Source: Deinococcales bacterium (GTDB taxonomy: Bacteria > Deinococcota > Deinococci > Deinococcales > JAAFIG01). Taken from it: a stretch of 54,964 nucleotides of DNA. The position numbers were made by a program, and so were the translations under genes. Shown in pieces: positions 1 through 8,060 of this stretch. Below the pieces are notes generated by a model. It had not been told where the DNA came from, ran no database searches, and saw only the letters and a program-made list of their open reading frames with translations. Location: assembly GCA_025352125.1 (NCBI GenBank), contig JANXTZ010000012.1, forward strand, positions 1-54,964, read 5' to 3'. The stretch's first letter is position 1. Each line of letters starts with the position of its first letter.

Positions 1-722
1 CTCGAGCCATAGTCTTTTAGCTTCTCTTGCAAGTACGTTTGAGTGCCTTCATTACCGTGGTCGACACCCAAAAAACCTTTACGCTGCAAGAAGTAAATAA
101 ACATCAAACGGTGCATCAAAACACTGGCATAATGCGCCCTGTCTTTTGGGTCGTTTATGCCTTCAATAAACCGTGTGAACTCGAGCCTGACATCACTGAA
201 TTCTTTGTAAAACTTCTTTGTGACCGTTTCAACATCAAGCGCACCCTCGAGCCGCCGTGCCGCTTCAGTGACAGGTATGTTTCCGTACTCGTCCAATTCA
301 GAAATGTCCACGAACATTCCCGCAATTTTGGAGATGAACAAATCGCCCGTTTGACCTTTGACAAACAAGTGATCTCGAGCCAATTTCTTTTTGCCGTCTC
401 GTTTGACCCAGTACCACAGGCTTTGTCTTGGTTCGTCTAGCTTGTCCGTAAAAATAACCAGATTCTCGAGCACCAATTTACTGATTTCTTTATGGATCGC
501 TTCACGCAATGATTTGTTCGTCAGCGCTTCAACACTTTCAATCTCAAAGACCAATACCCCACCGAGCAAAGCAATTTGCCTATAGGTGTATTCGGTGTCT
601 TTGACTTTTATTTTGGCGGGTTTGTTGCTCGGTGGTTTATTCCATCCTAAATTTTCACGGAAGAGGTCTGCAAATTTAAAATCTTGCAAGTTTGTCCTGA
701 GTGTCTTGACGTTTAAGCTCAT
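1..722 (-). CDS. N-terminal part of Eco57I/type IIG-like DNA methylase (runs off window)
   Basis: Read on the minus strand from ATG at 722, the frame stays open to base 1, giving about 240 residues of a longer protein. No stop or motif IV (NPPY) is reached, so the catalytic part must lie outside the window. The stretch around MHRLMFIYFLQRKGFL, preceded by a DRAHYASVL segment, is typical of the helical N-terminal region of large Eco57I-class restriction-methylation proteins, where ASLMLNRLMFIYFIQ-like sequences recur. The ATG lies 2 bases after the stop of the helicase at 725, so the two are almost certainly one operon. Function inferred: adenine methylation and possibly restriction, working with the PLD-helicase. 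Family assignment is good; the exact subclass cannot be judged from this fragment. Confidence 0.72.
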   Translation of the reverse strand, partial: MSLNVKTLRTNLQDFKFADLFRENLGWNKPPSNKPAKIKVKDTEYTYRQIALLGGVLVFEIESVEALTNKSLREAIHKEISKLVLENLVIFTDKLDEPRQSLWYWVKRDGKKKLARDHLFVKGQTGDLFISKIAGMFVDISELDEYGNIPVTEAARRLEGALDVETVTKKFYKEFSDVRLEFTRFIEGINDPKDRAHYASVLMHRLMFIYFLQRKGFLGVDHGNEGTQTYLQEKLKDYGS

Positions 723-724
723 GT

Positions 725-3700
725 TTAACCCACCAGTCCAAGCGAGCAAATAAGTTGTGGTTCTTTGTCAGCGGTGTCTTCTTGGATAATACACAAACGG
801 TCATCTTCACGCAGGGCGAACACCAGCCGCTCGAGGTCTTCGTCAGAAATACCGCTTTTCAGTTGGCGGTTGAGGGTGTCCAGGGCGCTTTGTCTTAACG
901 GAAAACGATAAATTTCGTCTATTACACCGTACAAGGCTTGGCTTTCAAACAAGCTGCCTTTGCTGCGTTCGGCATAATTTTTCAGGCGTTCATAGGTTTT
1001 AAATCTCGCACCGCTCGGCTTTCCAAGTTGACCACCAACGGTTTTTTCATCCTCAGAAATCAATGCAATTCCACTGGCGACGAGTTCATGATGTTGTGCT
1101 GCTCGAGGAACGTTTTTTGTGTTGGGTTCGCAAGCCGCCATGTCCAGAATTCGTTTTTGCGAGTGCGAAACGCTGTTCCCGTTTTCATCCATCCACGCCA
1201 GCGCATCGTTGCCTTGGGCAGTTCGGGCATAAACCAAAACGCCTTTGGGTTGCTCAGTGTGTCCTCGAGCAGCGTACACGACGTTTGGCATGTCTTTGAT
1301 TGTTGTCTCGAGTTTCGGATTCTTTTCGATAGCGTTCTTCCAGATTTGAAAAGCGTAACTGGCAAGGTCTATTTCAGTGTCCGCTTCCCCATCCAACAGC
1401 CCGCTTTTTTCGTTGTACACGTCAATCACAATGTTTGGGTCTTCATCTTCAAAGAATTGTTCGTCTGTTCCGACCACTTCCGCATTTTGGCGCAAACGGT
1501 CATTGACACGCCTACGCAAGTTGATAATGCGTTCGACACCATCGGCAGGCAAGAAGCTGTAGCAAAAAATGCTTTCGGCTTGCTGTCCAATTCGGTCTAC
1601 ACGTCCAGCGCGTTGAATCAGTCGAATAATCGCCCAAGGCAAATCGAAATTGACCACGATATGCGCGTCTTGCAAGTTCTGACCTTCGCTTAGAACATCC
1701 GTGGCGATCAAAACCCGTAATTCGTCCGTTACTTTCTTGTCATTACTGCGCGGCGAAAAACGCCATGCCAAGGCGGTTGGGTCGCTGCTTGAGCCTACCG
1801 CACCCTCGAGTTGCGTTACACCTCGAGCTTTAAGATTTCGGGTGAGGTAATGCACGGTGTCGGCAAACTGGGTAAAGACCAAAACCTTTTGTTTGGGGTG
1901 TGTTTTGGAAATCAGTGTTTGTAAAGCGTTCAGTTTTGCGTCAAGGTCGGGATTCCAAACACCGCACTTTGAAAGAATGCCAAGAATCGCGTCACAGTCA
2001 AGTTGTAAGTGCTTTTTCAATTCCTTGCTGAACAATCCACTTCGCAACCATTTGAAACGTTTCGCGTATTTTGTTGCATAGTCATTGTAAATTGCAGCCG
2101 CACGGCGTTCCAATTGTGCCGCCGTGAGAATCCCATTTAGTTCAATATCGCTCGAGACAGTGTTTTCAAAGTCCTCTTCTGGCGTGTCAGTTTCGTCTGT
2201 GAGCGTGAATTCAATCATTGTTTGAACGTCATCGTCCGCGTCTTCATCGTTGAATCTCGGGTCTAAAAGCTCCGCGTTTTGCGTTCCAATCGGCAGCGGT
2301 AAATCTTTCTCGAGCGCGTGTAAGAAAACGTAATTACGCAAGACATGACGCTCTAAACTTTGTATAAAAGTTGTACCACCGCTCTCGAGACGCTTAAACA
2401 AATTGGTTCGACAAAACCCGATCAAACGTTTTCCAGCTCGTCCAAGGTTTTGAATCTGTTTTTGCTCGAGCGGCGACGGTGGCTGTTTAGGCTTCCCAAT
2501 AATGTAATTGCCTAGTCCGTAGCGCGGCAGAATCAAATCTTCCACGGTATTCACAACGTCAGGGGCGTAAAGTCGTGCATAAGGGTCATTCGGGTCTGCA
2601 TCGTTGATTTCAAAACCAACAGTGCGCGGAACTCGAGTTGGAAAGTACGAACGCCGTCCGTCTGAAAAATCTAAATATGTGCGCCCATTGTCATCGGTTT
2701 TGGTGTAATTGCTTTGAATAAAACTACGGGTACGACGCACCATAAACAGGCGCATCAATTCGCGCCAGTCATCAGGGTATTCACTCTTCTCGAAAGCCTT
2801 TAATGAACGCGGTGGCGCTTGTAAGCGCATGAACTCGAGTTCTCCCATATTCCGTATCAGGGTTTCGGGGCGAATTCCCAAGTCTGTATCTTCTTTCAAG
2901 AACAATGCTAACTGAGCCGACAAATCCAAATAGGTTTTGTTGTACGGCGTGGCAGACAGCAAAATGCACTTGGAATCGTTCTTATCAATGTATTCCTGAA
3001 TCGCACGGTAACGGCTGCCTTCTGGGTTGCGTAAATTGTGGCTTTCGTCAATCACAACCACCCGAAACCGCCGTAAGTCTGGCAAATCGCGCAGAACACG
3101 GCTTGTAGACATCACTCGAGCACCACTTAAACGGTAGCGTTCGACGTAATCGCGCCACATTTTCTCGAGATTCTTCGGGCAAAGAATCAAAGTTTCTGTA
3201 CCGTGATCTTCTTCAAAAATCTTGGCAAGTGTGGTTGCCATCAGGGTTTTACCCAAGCCCACCACATCACCCAGCACAACACCGCCGCGTTTGTTCAAGT
3301 GGTGTGCGGCAATACTGACGGCAGCGCTTTGATACTTGAACAATTCATCTCGAAGGTCTTTAGGGACGTTGTACTCACTTAGTCCTGCCCTTGCTTCTCG
3401 AGAAAGTTCGTAAGCCATTTTGATGTAAATCTGGTGCGGTGTTGCACTTTCACCCGCCCAAGACGAATCTATGATGTCCACAAGCTCTTGACTGATGTCA
3501 ATGCTCCAACGGTCATTCCACCTGTCCTCAAACCAACCCGCCAGCTTTTGCGCTGCGTCACGCTCGAGGACATCAACGTTTAACTCGCCCTGGTGGTGCA
3601 ACCCCGCAAGCGTCAGGTTGCTCGAGCCAAGATAAGCAATAATTGGGTTAAACGGGTCAAGGCGGTGCAGCAAGTAAAGTTTGGCGTGAAGTCCCTGGCG

Positions 3701-4102
3701 CACTGAGAGCTTCACAACCACCTTACCGTCTTTGATTTGTTGACTGAGGCGCTTCAATGCCGTTTCTTCGCTTGCAGTTGGCACACCGTAAGTCAATTGT
3801 TCCTTGAAGTGCTTGGCAACTTCGTGCTGCCAGCGTCTAGCGGTTGCGTTGTCTAAGTCTTGTGGCGCACGTTCAAAACGGTAGTAATCTTTCAGTTCTC
3901 GAGCGGGAAGGGTTTGCATTCCAACCAATAGCCGAACTCGAGATTCTGTAGTTCCTGCAAGGGGTTCTACTTCATCCGCTAGGAGTTTCCAGCCGCGTAA
4001 GTTAAAGTACCCAACACAGAAATCAGCACGTTGTGTATGCTGAAGTGCCTGAACAAGAATTGGAGCTAGTTTTTCAGAGATATTATCAAAAATAGTTGGC
4101 AT
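725..4102 (-). CDS. PLD-nuclease/SNF2-type helicase fusion, probable phage-defence protein
   Basis: This 1125-residue protein joins a phospholipase-D-like N-terminal domain (about residues 20-200, with GLHAKLYLL near 138-145 followed by GSSNLT) to a superfamily 2 SNF2-like helicase. Helicase motifs seen are the Walker A box GDVVGLGKT near 278, the DESH box in VVIDESHNLRN near 352, SATPYNK, and motif VI QRAGRVDRIGQ in the C-terminal RecA lobe. The PLD fold commonly cuts DNA, and such fusions sit beside large methylases in restriction-like defence systems (DISARM has separate PLD, SNF2 and methylase genes). Here the start of an Eco57I-type methylase follows 2 bases after the stop. The inferred role is ATP-driven DNA translocation or degradation of unmodified DNA. 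Domain calls are firm; the defence role rests on gene context. Confidence 0.88.
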   Translation of the reverse strand: MPTIFDNISEKLAPILVQALQHTQRADFCVGYFNLRGWKLLADEVEPLAGTTESRVRLLVGMQTLPARELKDYYRFERAPQDLDNATARRWQHEVAKHFKEQLTYGVPTASEETALKRLSQQIKDGKVVVKLSVRQGLHAKLYLLHRLDPFNPIIAYLGSSNLTLAGLHHQGELNVDVLERDAAQKLAGWFEDRWNDRWSIDISQELVDIIDSSWAGESATPHQIYIKMAYELSREARAGLSEYNVPKDLRDELFKYQSAAVSIAAHHLNKRGGVVLGDVVGLGKTLMATTLAKIFEEDHGTETLILCPKNLEKMWRDYVERYRLSGARVMSTSRVLRDLPDLRRFRVVVIDESHNLRNPEGSRYRAIQEYIDKNDSKCILLSATPYNKTYLDLSAQLALFLKEDTDLGIRPETLIRNMGELEFMRLQAPPRSLKAFEKSEYPDDWRELMRLFMVRRTRSFIQSNYTKTDDNGRTYLDFSDGRRSYFPTRVPRTVGFEINDADPNDPYARLYAPDVVNTVEDLILPRYGLGNYIIGKPKQPPSPLEQKQIQNLGRAGKRLIGFCRTNLFKRLESGGTTFIQSLERHVLRNYVFLHALEKDLPLPIGTQNAELLDPRFNDEDADDDVQTMIEFTLTDETDTPEEDFENTVSSDIELNGILTAAQLERRAAAIYNDYATKYAKRFKWLRSGLFSKELKKHLQLDCDAILGILSKCGVWNPDLDAKLNALQTLISKTHPKQKVLVFTQFADTVHYLTRNLKARGVTQLEGAVGSSSDPTALAWRFSPRSNDKKVTDELRVLIATDVLSEGQNLQDAHIVVNFDLPWAIIRLIQRAGRVDRIGQQAESIFCYSFLPADGVERIINLRRRVNDRLRQNAEVVGTDEQFFEDEDPNIVIDVYNEKSGLLDGEADTEIDLASYAFQIWKNAIEKNPKLETTIKDMPNVVYAARGHTEQPKGVLVYARTAQGNDALAWMDENGNSVSHSQKRILDMAACEPNTKNVPRAAQHHELVASGIALISEDEKTVGGQLGKPSGARFKTYERLKNYAERSKGSLFESQALYGVIDEIYRFPLRQSALDTLNRQLKSGISDEDLERLVFALREDDRLCIIQEDTADKEPQLICSLGLVG

Positions 4103-4167
4103 TTATTCCTTGAAAGTAGCTTAATCTAAGTCTCTGGTAGTATAAAAAACCATTTGCTCAATTTTAG

Positions 4168-4647
4168 TTATTGTGATTCCTTATCACGCTCAATTTGGCT
4201 TTGACGTATTAGTTTCCCAGCTTCCGAATAAAGTGTCATTTCTCGCTGTATTCTTCGTAAACTAAATAATCTAAGATCAGTTTCTCTACCGTCATACAAA
4301 TTTGCTATGTTTTGAATCACTTCCGGACTGGGGTTTGAATCATCTGTTATCCAGTCCTCACTAGTTGTTGCACTGTACTTTTCAATGATTCCACCAAGAG
4401 TTACATCTAAAAATTCTTGGTAGCTCATTCCAATTCTTGTAGCATGTTGTTTTAGGTGCTCATAAGTTACATCTGGAAGATCAAACCCCCGTTCAAGATA
4501 TTGAACAATGGCACGTCGCGCTAATTCTGAGATTGATTTCCCAGTTTTATCTTTGTGCTTCTCGAGCAATCGTTGTACATCTTCGGGAATGTACAAAGTC
4601 ATTCGTGGGGTTTTTGGGTTTGGATGCCGTCCTGAGTCGTTGCTCAC
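4168..4647 (-). CDS. ribbon-helix-helix (CopG/Arc-like) DNA-binding protein
   Basis: A 159-residue protein whose residues 14-55 (RMTLYIPEDVQRLLEKHKDK, then a GKSISELARRAIVQYL segment) match the beta strand, helix, helix pattern of ribbon-helix-helix regulators. The remaining 100 residues are not recognised and may bind a partner. The start is GTG at 4647: a TATGAT -10 box at 4654-4659 (minus) ends 6 bases upstream, so the mRNA would begin at the start codon. An inverted repeat, TACCT/AGGTA (4658-4677), overlaps that promoter and could be its own operator. It lies upstream of the helicase and methylase on the same strand with 65 bases between, so it may regulate the defence operon. It could also be an antitoxin, but no toxin gene is visible. 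Confidence 0.7.
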   Translation of the reverse strand: MSNDSGRHPNPKTPRMTLYIPEDVQRLLEKHKDKTGKSISELARRAIVQYLERGFDLPDVTYEHLKQHATRIGMSYQEFLDVTLGGIIEKYSATTSEDWITDDSNPSPEVIQNIANLYDGRETDLRLFSLRRIQREMTLYSEAGKLIRQSQIERDKESQ

Positions 4648-4653
4648 AACAAG

Positions 4654-4718
4654 ATCATACCTGATATGAGCTAGGTACAGTATACGCTACTTGACTTATG
4701 CACTACATAACGTATATC
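4654..4718. promoter_or_regulatory. divergent leaderless promoters with inverted-repeat operator
   Basis: Minus strand: -10 TATGAT at 4654-4659, six bases before the GTG at 4647. Plus strand: -35 TTGACT at 4691-4696, 16-base spacer, -10 TATATC at 4713-4718, eight bases before the ATG at 4727. An inverted repeat TACCT-N10-AGGTA spans 4658-4677 over the minus-strand promoter, where an RHH autorepressor could bind. Box identities are read directly; binding is inference. Confidence 0.5.
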
Positions 4719-4726
4719 ATTTGTTC

Positions 4727-4933
4727 ATGGCAACCACTGTCCTGATGAAAGTTTCACCCCGCGCTCGAGACGGAATTATTCGTCTCGCACGTCTACAAAA
4801 AACACGCGCATGGGTTGTACTGGATTCACTTCTTTCTGCCACCTTGCTCGAGAATAAAACCTTGAACATGCAACAAAAAACCGAAGGACGCGCTCTAACC
4901 CGCCAAGGCAGCCGCGTCCTTCCCTCGTCCTAG
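4727..4933 (+). CDS. small basic protein of unknown function
   Basis: A 68-residue protein starting at ATG 4727, chosen because a TTGACT/TATATC promoter ends eight bases upstream. The N-terminal half (MATTVLMKVSPRARDGIIRL) suggests a strand followed by two helices, loosely like a tiny ribbon-helix-helix protein. The tail is polar and basic. It is transcribed away from the RHH gene and towards the excisionase and integrase, inside the integrative element. No family is recognised. A role in element regulation is plausible from position only. Confidence 0.4.
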   Translation: MATTVLMKVSPRARDGIIRLARLQKTRAWVVLDSLLSATLLENKTLNMQQKTEGRALTRQGSRVLPSS

Positions 4934-4952
4934 AAGCAGAGGTTACTGCTTC
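4933..4952 (+). terminator. hairpin after small ORF, possible terminator
   Basis: A perfect GAAGCAG/CTGCTTC stem (7 bp, 6-base loop) begins at the stop codon of the small protein. There is no clear T run after it, so termination strength is doubtful. Confidence 0.35.
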
Positions 4953-5047
4953 AGAAGGTACAATCTGATGTTAAGAATATCACGAAGTCCTGTCCGCTGC
5001 AACGCTCAAGTTATTGCAAGTCGTGCTTGTTGCCCATTTCGCGCCCA

Positions 5048-5117
5048 TTGCACCATCAATCTTTGCCGCTTAAATGATAATACCATTTGTGGTGCAAATC
5101 GGTGCAACAGGTATAAA
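5048..5117 (+). promoter_or_regulatory. repeat-rich control region before excisionase and integrase
   Basis: The sequence TTGCACC at 5048-5054 is the inverse of GGTGCAA, which occurs twice directly at 5091-5097 and 5101-5107, ten bases apart. A TATAAA -10-like box follows at 5112-5117, about 35 bases before the excisionase-like start. Spaced short repeats beside a recombinase are what arm-type or Xis-binding sites look like, but they could equally be a repressor operator. The rest of 4953-5152 shows no gene. Confidence 0.4.
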
Positions 5118-5152
5118 TTGTTTTTCAAACTCGAGAGTACAGAGGTCTTGTT

Positions 5153-5362
5153 ATGAAAGCCTCAACTGTCTCGAGTGATTTTTACGACCTCAAAACCGCC
5201 GCCGCTAAACTTGGAATTTCATATTGGACAGCACACGGCTCTGTTAGCGCTGGTGGAATGCCGAATATTCAAATTGGAGGGCGCTACCGCATTCCCAAAT
5301 CGTACATTGACGGTTTGCCTGATGCCGCCATTGCAGAATTCAAGGATCGGGCGCGGAAATAA
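5153..5362 (+). CDS. excisionase-like helix-turn-helix protein
   Basis: A 69-residue protein consisting of one winged-helix/MerR-type DNA-binding unit: FYDLKTAAAKLGISYWTAHG (helix-turn-helix, residues 10-29) and a wing ending in GGRYRIPKSYID. This 'AAAKLGIS...GRYRIPKS' layout is the usual one in the excisionase/HTH_17 family. The stop is one base before the integrase ATG, so both are translated from one message. Inferred role: directing excision of the integrative element or regulating the integrase. The position and length fit a recombination directionality factor, but other one-domain HTH proteins look the same. Confidence 0.65.
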   Translation: MKASTVSSDFYDLKTAAAKLGISYWTAHGSVSAGGMPNIQIGGRYRIPKSYIDGLPDAAIAEFKDRARK

Positions 5363-5363
5363 T

Positions 5364-6665
5364 ATGAAGATCATCACTTCAAAACCCACCAACAAAACAC
5401 CACGCGCTAAACGCTCGAGCACATCCAAAAAACGTGCTCCCCGTGGGGCTGGCAGCGTAACCCAACTTCCAAACGGCAAATGGCAAGCCCGTACACGCCG
5501 CTTTGGAACAGATGTAAAACGTCAAGTAGACACACAAGCCGAAGCCTTAAAAATGCTCGAGGTCATTAAACACGCACCGAGCGGCGAGAATCATCGTTTA
5601 GGCAACCTTCGGTTTGCTGATTGGCTCGAGCGTTTTAGACTCGAGGAAGCCCCCAAGCGCAAGACCCACACTCGAGAATTACACAAGTATTACATCTCGC
5701 TGGCGTTGCCAGACTTGGGGCGCATTCCACTTTCTAAAATCACGCCTGCCGATTTAAGGACATTTCAAAACTCACTGCTGCATTACTCGCAAAGCACCCA
5801 AACCCAAGTTTGGAACTTCACCGCGTCCGCTTTGCGTCGTGCTTATGACGATGATGTTATTACCAAGAACCCAGCTTCCAAAGTCAAACCACCAAGCGGC
5901 GGCAGCGTTAAAGAACGTTTTGCATGGACTCATGCAGAGGCAGCCAAAGCGCTTGAAGTGTTACACGGTCATCGTCTGGAGTGCCTTATTCACTTCATGC
6001 TTGCTACAGGCGTAAGAAGTGGTGAGGCGTTATCACTCCGTTGGCAGGATGTGGACATCGAAACCAACCATATTTCTATTCTGCGAACCGTCGAAAGAGC
6101 AGGTAAAAATCCGAGCTTTGGCACACCTAAAACCAAACACAGTACCCGAACCATTCCAGTGCATCCCGACATTATCACGATGCTCGAGCAGCACCGCCAA
6201 GCCCAAACAGTCGAGCGCAAGAAAGCGACTTCCTGGACTGAATACGGCTTGGTTTTCCCCTCTAAAGTAGGTACACCTTCTGACCACCGTTCGTTACGTC
6301 GTGTTTTTGCTTTTATCGCTCAGAAAGCAGAAGTGAGGCATTTGACACCGCACGAGTTACGCCACACCTACCGCACCTTCGCCAAACTTGCAGGAGTCAG
6401 CAATAAGTTAATCTCATGGCTTATGGGACACGCTTCTGAGCGCATCACAGAAGGTTATGACCAAAGCCATAAAAACACACTCGAGCAACGCCGCGCCGCA
6501 CTTTCCCCAACTATCTTAATTGGTATCCCTTATGTTTCCCCTACAGCCACCGAAACAAGCCAAATATCCACAAAAGAACCCAAAAACAAGCTTGATTCGA
6601 GCACCATTGAGGATACCAAAAACAGCGTTCAGGACAGCGTAAGTATGAGTGAGGTCAGCAAATGA
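5364..6665 (+). CDS. tyrosine-type site-specific recombinase (integrase)
   Basis: A 433-residue phage-type integrase. A basic N-terminal arm-binding region (GSVTQLPNGKWQARTRR, about 30-47) is followed by a SAM-like core-binding domain (about 80-175) and a C-terminal catalytic domain with the expected residues: R in TGVRSGEALSLRW, H-x-x-R in LTPHELRHTYRT, H in LMGHAS, and the Tyr nucleophile in ERITEGYDQS. I start at ATG 5364, directly after the excisionase stop; an in-frame extension further upstream overlaps that gene. The gene ends about 15 bases before a tRNA-Pro 3' fragment, the usual arrangement for an element integrated in a tRNA gene. It should catalyse integration and excision of the element that carries the helicase/methylase genes to its left. 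Confidence 0.93.
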   Translation: MKIITSKPTNKTPRAKRSSTSKKRAPRGAGSVTQLPNGKWQARTRRFGTDVKRQVDTQAEALKMLEVIKHAPSGENHRLGNLRFADWLERFRLEEAPKRKTHTRELHKYYISLALPDLGRIPLSKITPADLRTFQNSLLHYSQSTQTQVWNFTASALRRAYDDDVITKNPASKVKPPSGGSVKERFAWTHAEAAKALEVLHGHRLECLIHFMLATGVRSGEALSLRWQDVDIETNHISILRTVERAGKNPSFGTPKTKHSTRTIPVHPDIITMLEQHRQAQTVERKKATSWTEYGLVFPSKVGTPSDHRSLRRVFAFIAQKAEVRHLTPHELRHTYRTFAKLAGVSNKLISWLMGHASERITEGYDQSHKNTLEQRRAALSPTILIGIPYVSPTATETSQISTKEPKNKLDSSTIEDTKNSVQDSVSMSEVSK

Positions 6666-6680
6666 CCCACACATACACTA

Positions 6681-6728
6681 TGACTGGGGGTCAAGTGGTC
6701 GTGAGTTCAAATCTCGCCACCCCGACCA
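6681..6728 (+). other. att site: 3' part of a tRNA-Pro(GGG) gene
   Basis: The bases form the 3' half of a tRNA: an anticodon loop CTGGGGG (GGG at 6686-6688), a T arm GTGAG-TTCAAAT-CTCGC, an acceptor strand CACCCCG, a discriminator A and an encoded CCA at 6726-6728. The CCCCGACCA ending is typical of tRNA-Pro. No matching 5' acceptor (CGGGGTG) or D arm lies upstream, so this is a fragment. Together with the integrase just before it, this marks the right boundary of an integrative element; the intact tRNA-Pro should lie at the other end, left of this window. Confidence 0.75.
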
Positions 6729-6738
6729 AAAGAACGAC

Positions 6739-6775
6739 GACCCAGACGACATTTTTTATATTTGTTGTCTGGGTC
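6739..6775 (+). terminator. strong hairpin after the att site
   Basis: A 13-bp stem (GACCCAGACGACA paired with TGTTGTCTGGGTC, one G-T pair) closes an 11-base T-rich loop. It lies 10 bases after the tRNA CCA end and probably terminates tRNA or integrase transcription. The following 6776-7009 shows no credible gene. Confidence 0.55.
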
Positions 6776-7009
6776 ATCTTACGAATTACGCCAGATTTGA
6801 CCCAACCCAGTTTGAGGAGCATCGTCAATTTCGAGTTCCTGAGGTTCGGATTTTTGACCAATGTTTTGTGAACCCGAGAGGACAGCCGCCCAAGGTTGAT
6901 CGTGGTGAAGATAATGATGCTCGAGTGTCCAAGACCTCGGTACCTCAAGTCTTGAAACTTTGTAGCCCAGATTATTATTCTCAGCCCTCAAACCAACCAA
7001 CATGAAACC

Positions 7010-8044
7010 ATGCAGACAACCCAACATCCCGTCGCTCGAGGGAACAACCCATCGCCGCTGTCAAGCAGCAATGCCATGTGGTGGGGCATCGCTTTCAGCA
7101 CTGCTTTCACCGCCATCATCTGGGCGCTCGGCAACCGACTTTCCAGCGTTCCCCACGCTGCGGATACGGGCGCAGCAGATTATTACTGGAAATTGATTGA
7201 CCCAACGTTTGTCTCTCGAGCCTCGGCTTGGGGTTTGTACCTGGCGCATCAGTTGGTTTCGTGGGGGCTAATTTTTTACGCCCAGACCAGGGTGAGAAAA
7301 TACACCAACGGTCTGCACCCCATCAACATTTGGGCGCTCGGTGCGAATGCGGTATTTATTTTCCTGCACTTGTTGCAAACCCATGTTTGGTACGACGGTC
7401 TGGCGCAAGATGTCTCGATTTTCTCGAGCCAGGGCAGCGTGATAGTGCTGTTGGTGTTTGTTTTGATCATGGAAAATCCGCGCCGTGGAGTGTTCTTTGG
7501 CATCAAAGCACCACTGGCGAAGGATGCGGTGGGTTTTGTCAAAAAATATCACGGGTATTTCTTTTCCTGGGCTGCCATTTACACGTTTTGGTACCATCCG
7601 ATGGAGGCAACCCCAGGGCATCTGATCGGCTTTTTTTACATGTTTTTCCTGATGCTGCAAGGCAGTCTGTTTTTCACCCGCATTCACAAAAACAAATACT
7701 GGACGTTCGTGCAAGAGTTCTTGGTCTTGATTCACGGCACGCTGGTCGCCGTCTTTCAAGGCGCGGGCTTGTACCCAATGTTCTTGTTTGGCTTTGGCGG
7801 CATTTTCATCATCACGCAAATGTACGGACTTGGACTCTCGAGAATGGCGCGTTTTGCCCTGATTGGCGTGTACTGTGCGGCTGTGGTCTTTGTTTACAGC
7901 GGACGAGGGCTGGCTAAACTCAACGAGATCATTCGGATTCCGGCGATTGATTACCTGCTGGTGTTTGTTTTGACGGGTCTGATTGCGGGTCCAATGTGGT
8001 TGTACAAGCGTTTTGCCGCCAAAGCTCCAGCCTTGCCAAGCTAA
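7010..8044 (+). CDS. polytopic membrane protein of unknown function
   Basis: A 344-residue, very hydrophobic protein with a short polar N-terminus and about nine to ten predicted membrane spans (for example AMWWGIAFSTAFTAIIWALG near 22-41). It has His- and Trp-rich loops such as FWYHPMEATPGH near 196. The final residues are positively charged (YKRFAAK), so the C-terminus is probably cytoplasmic. I do not recognise the family. It is the first chromosomal gene right of the att site. The binding-protein-dependent importer operon runs towards it on the other strand, so it is not part of that operon. The frame has typical host codon use and several CTCGAG sites. An enzyme or transporter role cannot be distinguished. 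Confidence 0.7.
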   Translation: MQTTQHPVARGNNPSPLSSSNAMWWGIAFSTAFTAIIWALGNRLSSVPHAADTGAADYYWKLIDPTFVSRASAWGLYLAHQLVSWGLIFYAQTRVRKYTNGLHPINIWALGANAVFIFLHLLQTHVWYDGLAQDVSIFSSQGSVIVLLVFVLIMENPRRGVFFGIKAPLAKDAVGFVKKYHGYFFSWAAIYTFWYHPMEATPGHLIGFFYMFFLMLQGSLFFTRIHKNKYWTFVQEFLVLIHGTLVAVFQGAGLYPMFLFGFGGIFIITQMYGLGLSRMARFALIGVYCAAVVFVYSGRGLAKLNEIIRIPAIDYLLVFVLTGLIAGPMWLYKRFAAKAPALPS

Positions 8045-8060
8045 GGGTAGAAGCTCGAGC

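Noticed and set aside
4968..5156. 62-codon plus-strand frame before the excisionase gene
   Set aside because: It covers the repeat-rich control region, is Cys/Arg-rich without pattern, and overlaps the better-supported excisionase start.
6691..6948. Minus-strand open frame ending in GVARFELTTT
   Set aside because: It is the antisense translation of the tRNA-Pro fragment and terminator; this ending is a common artefact over tRNA genes.
6649..7005. Plus-strand open frame of 118 codons overlapping the integrase end
   Set aside because: It runs through the tRNA fragment and the hairpin, has no ribosome site and no recognisable protein features.
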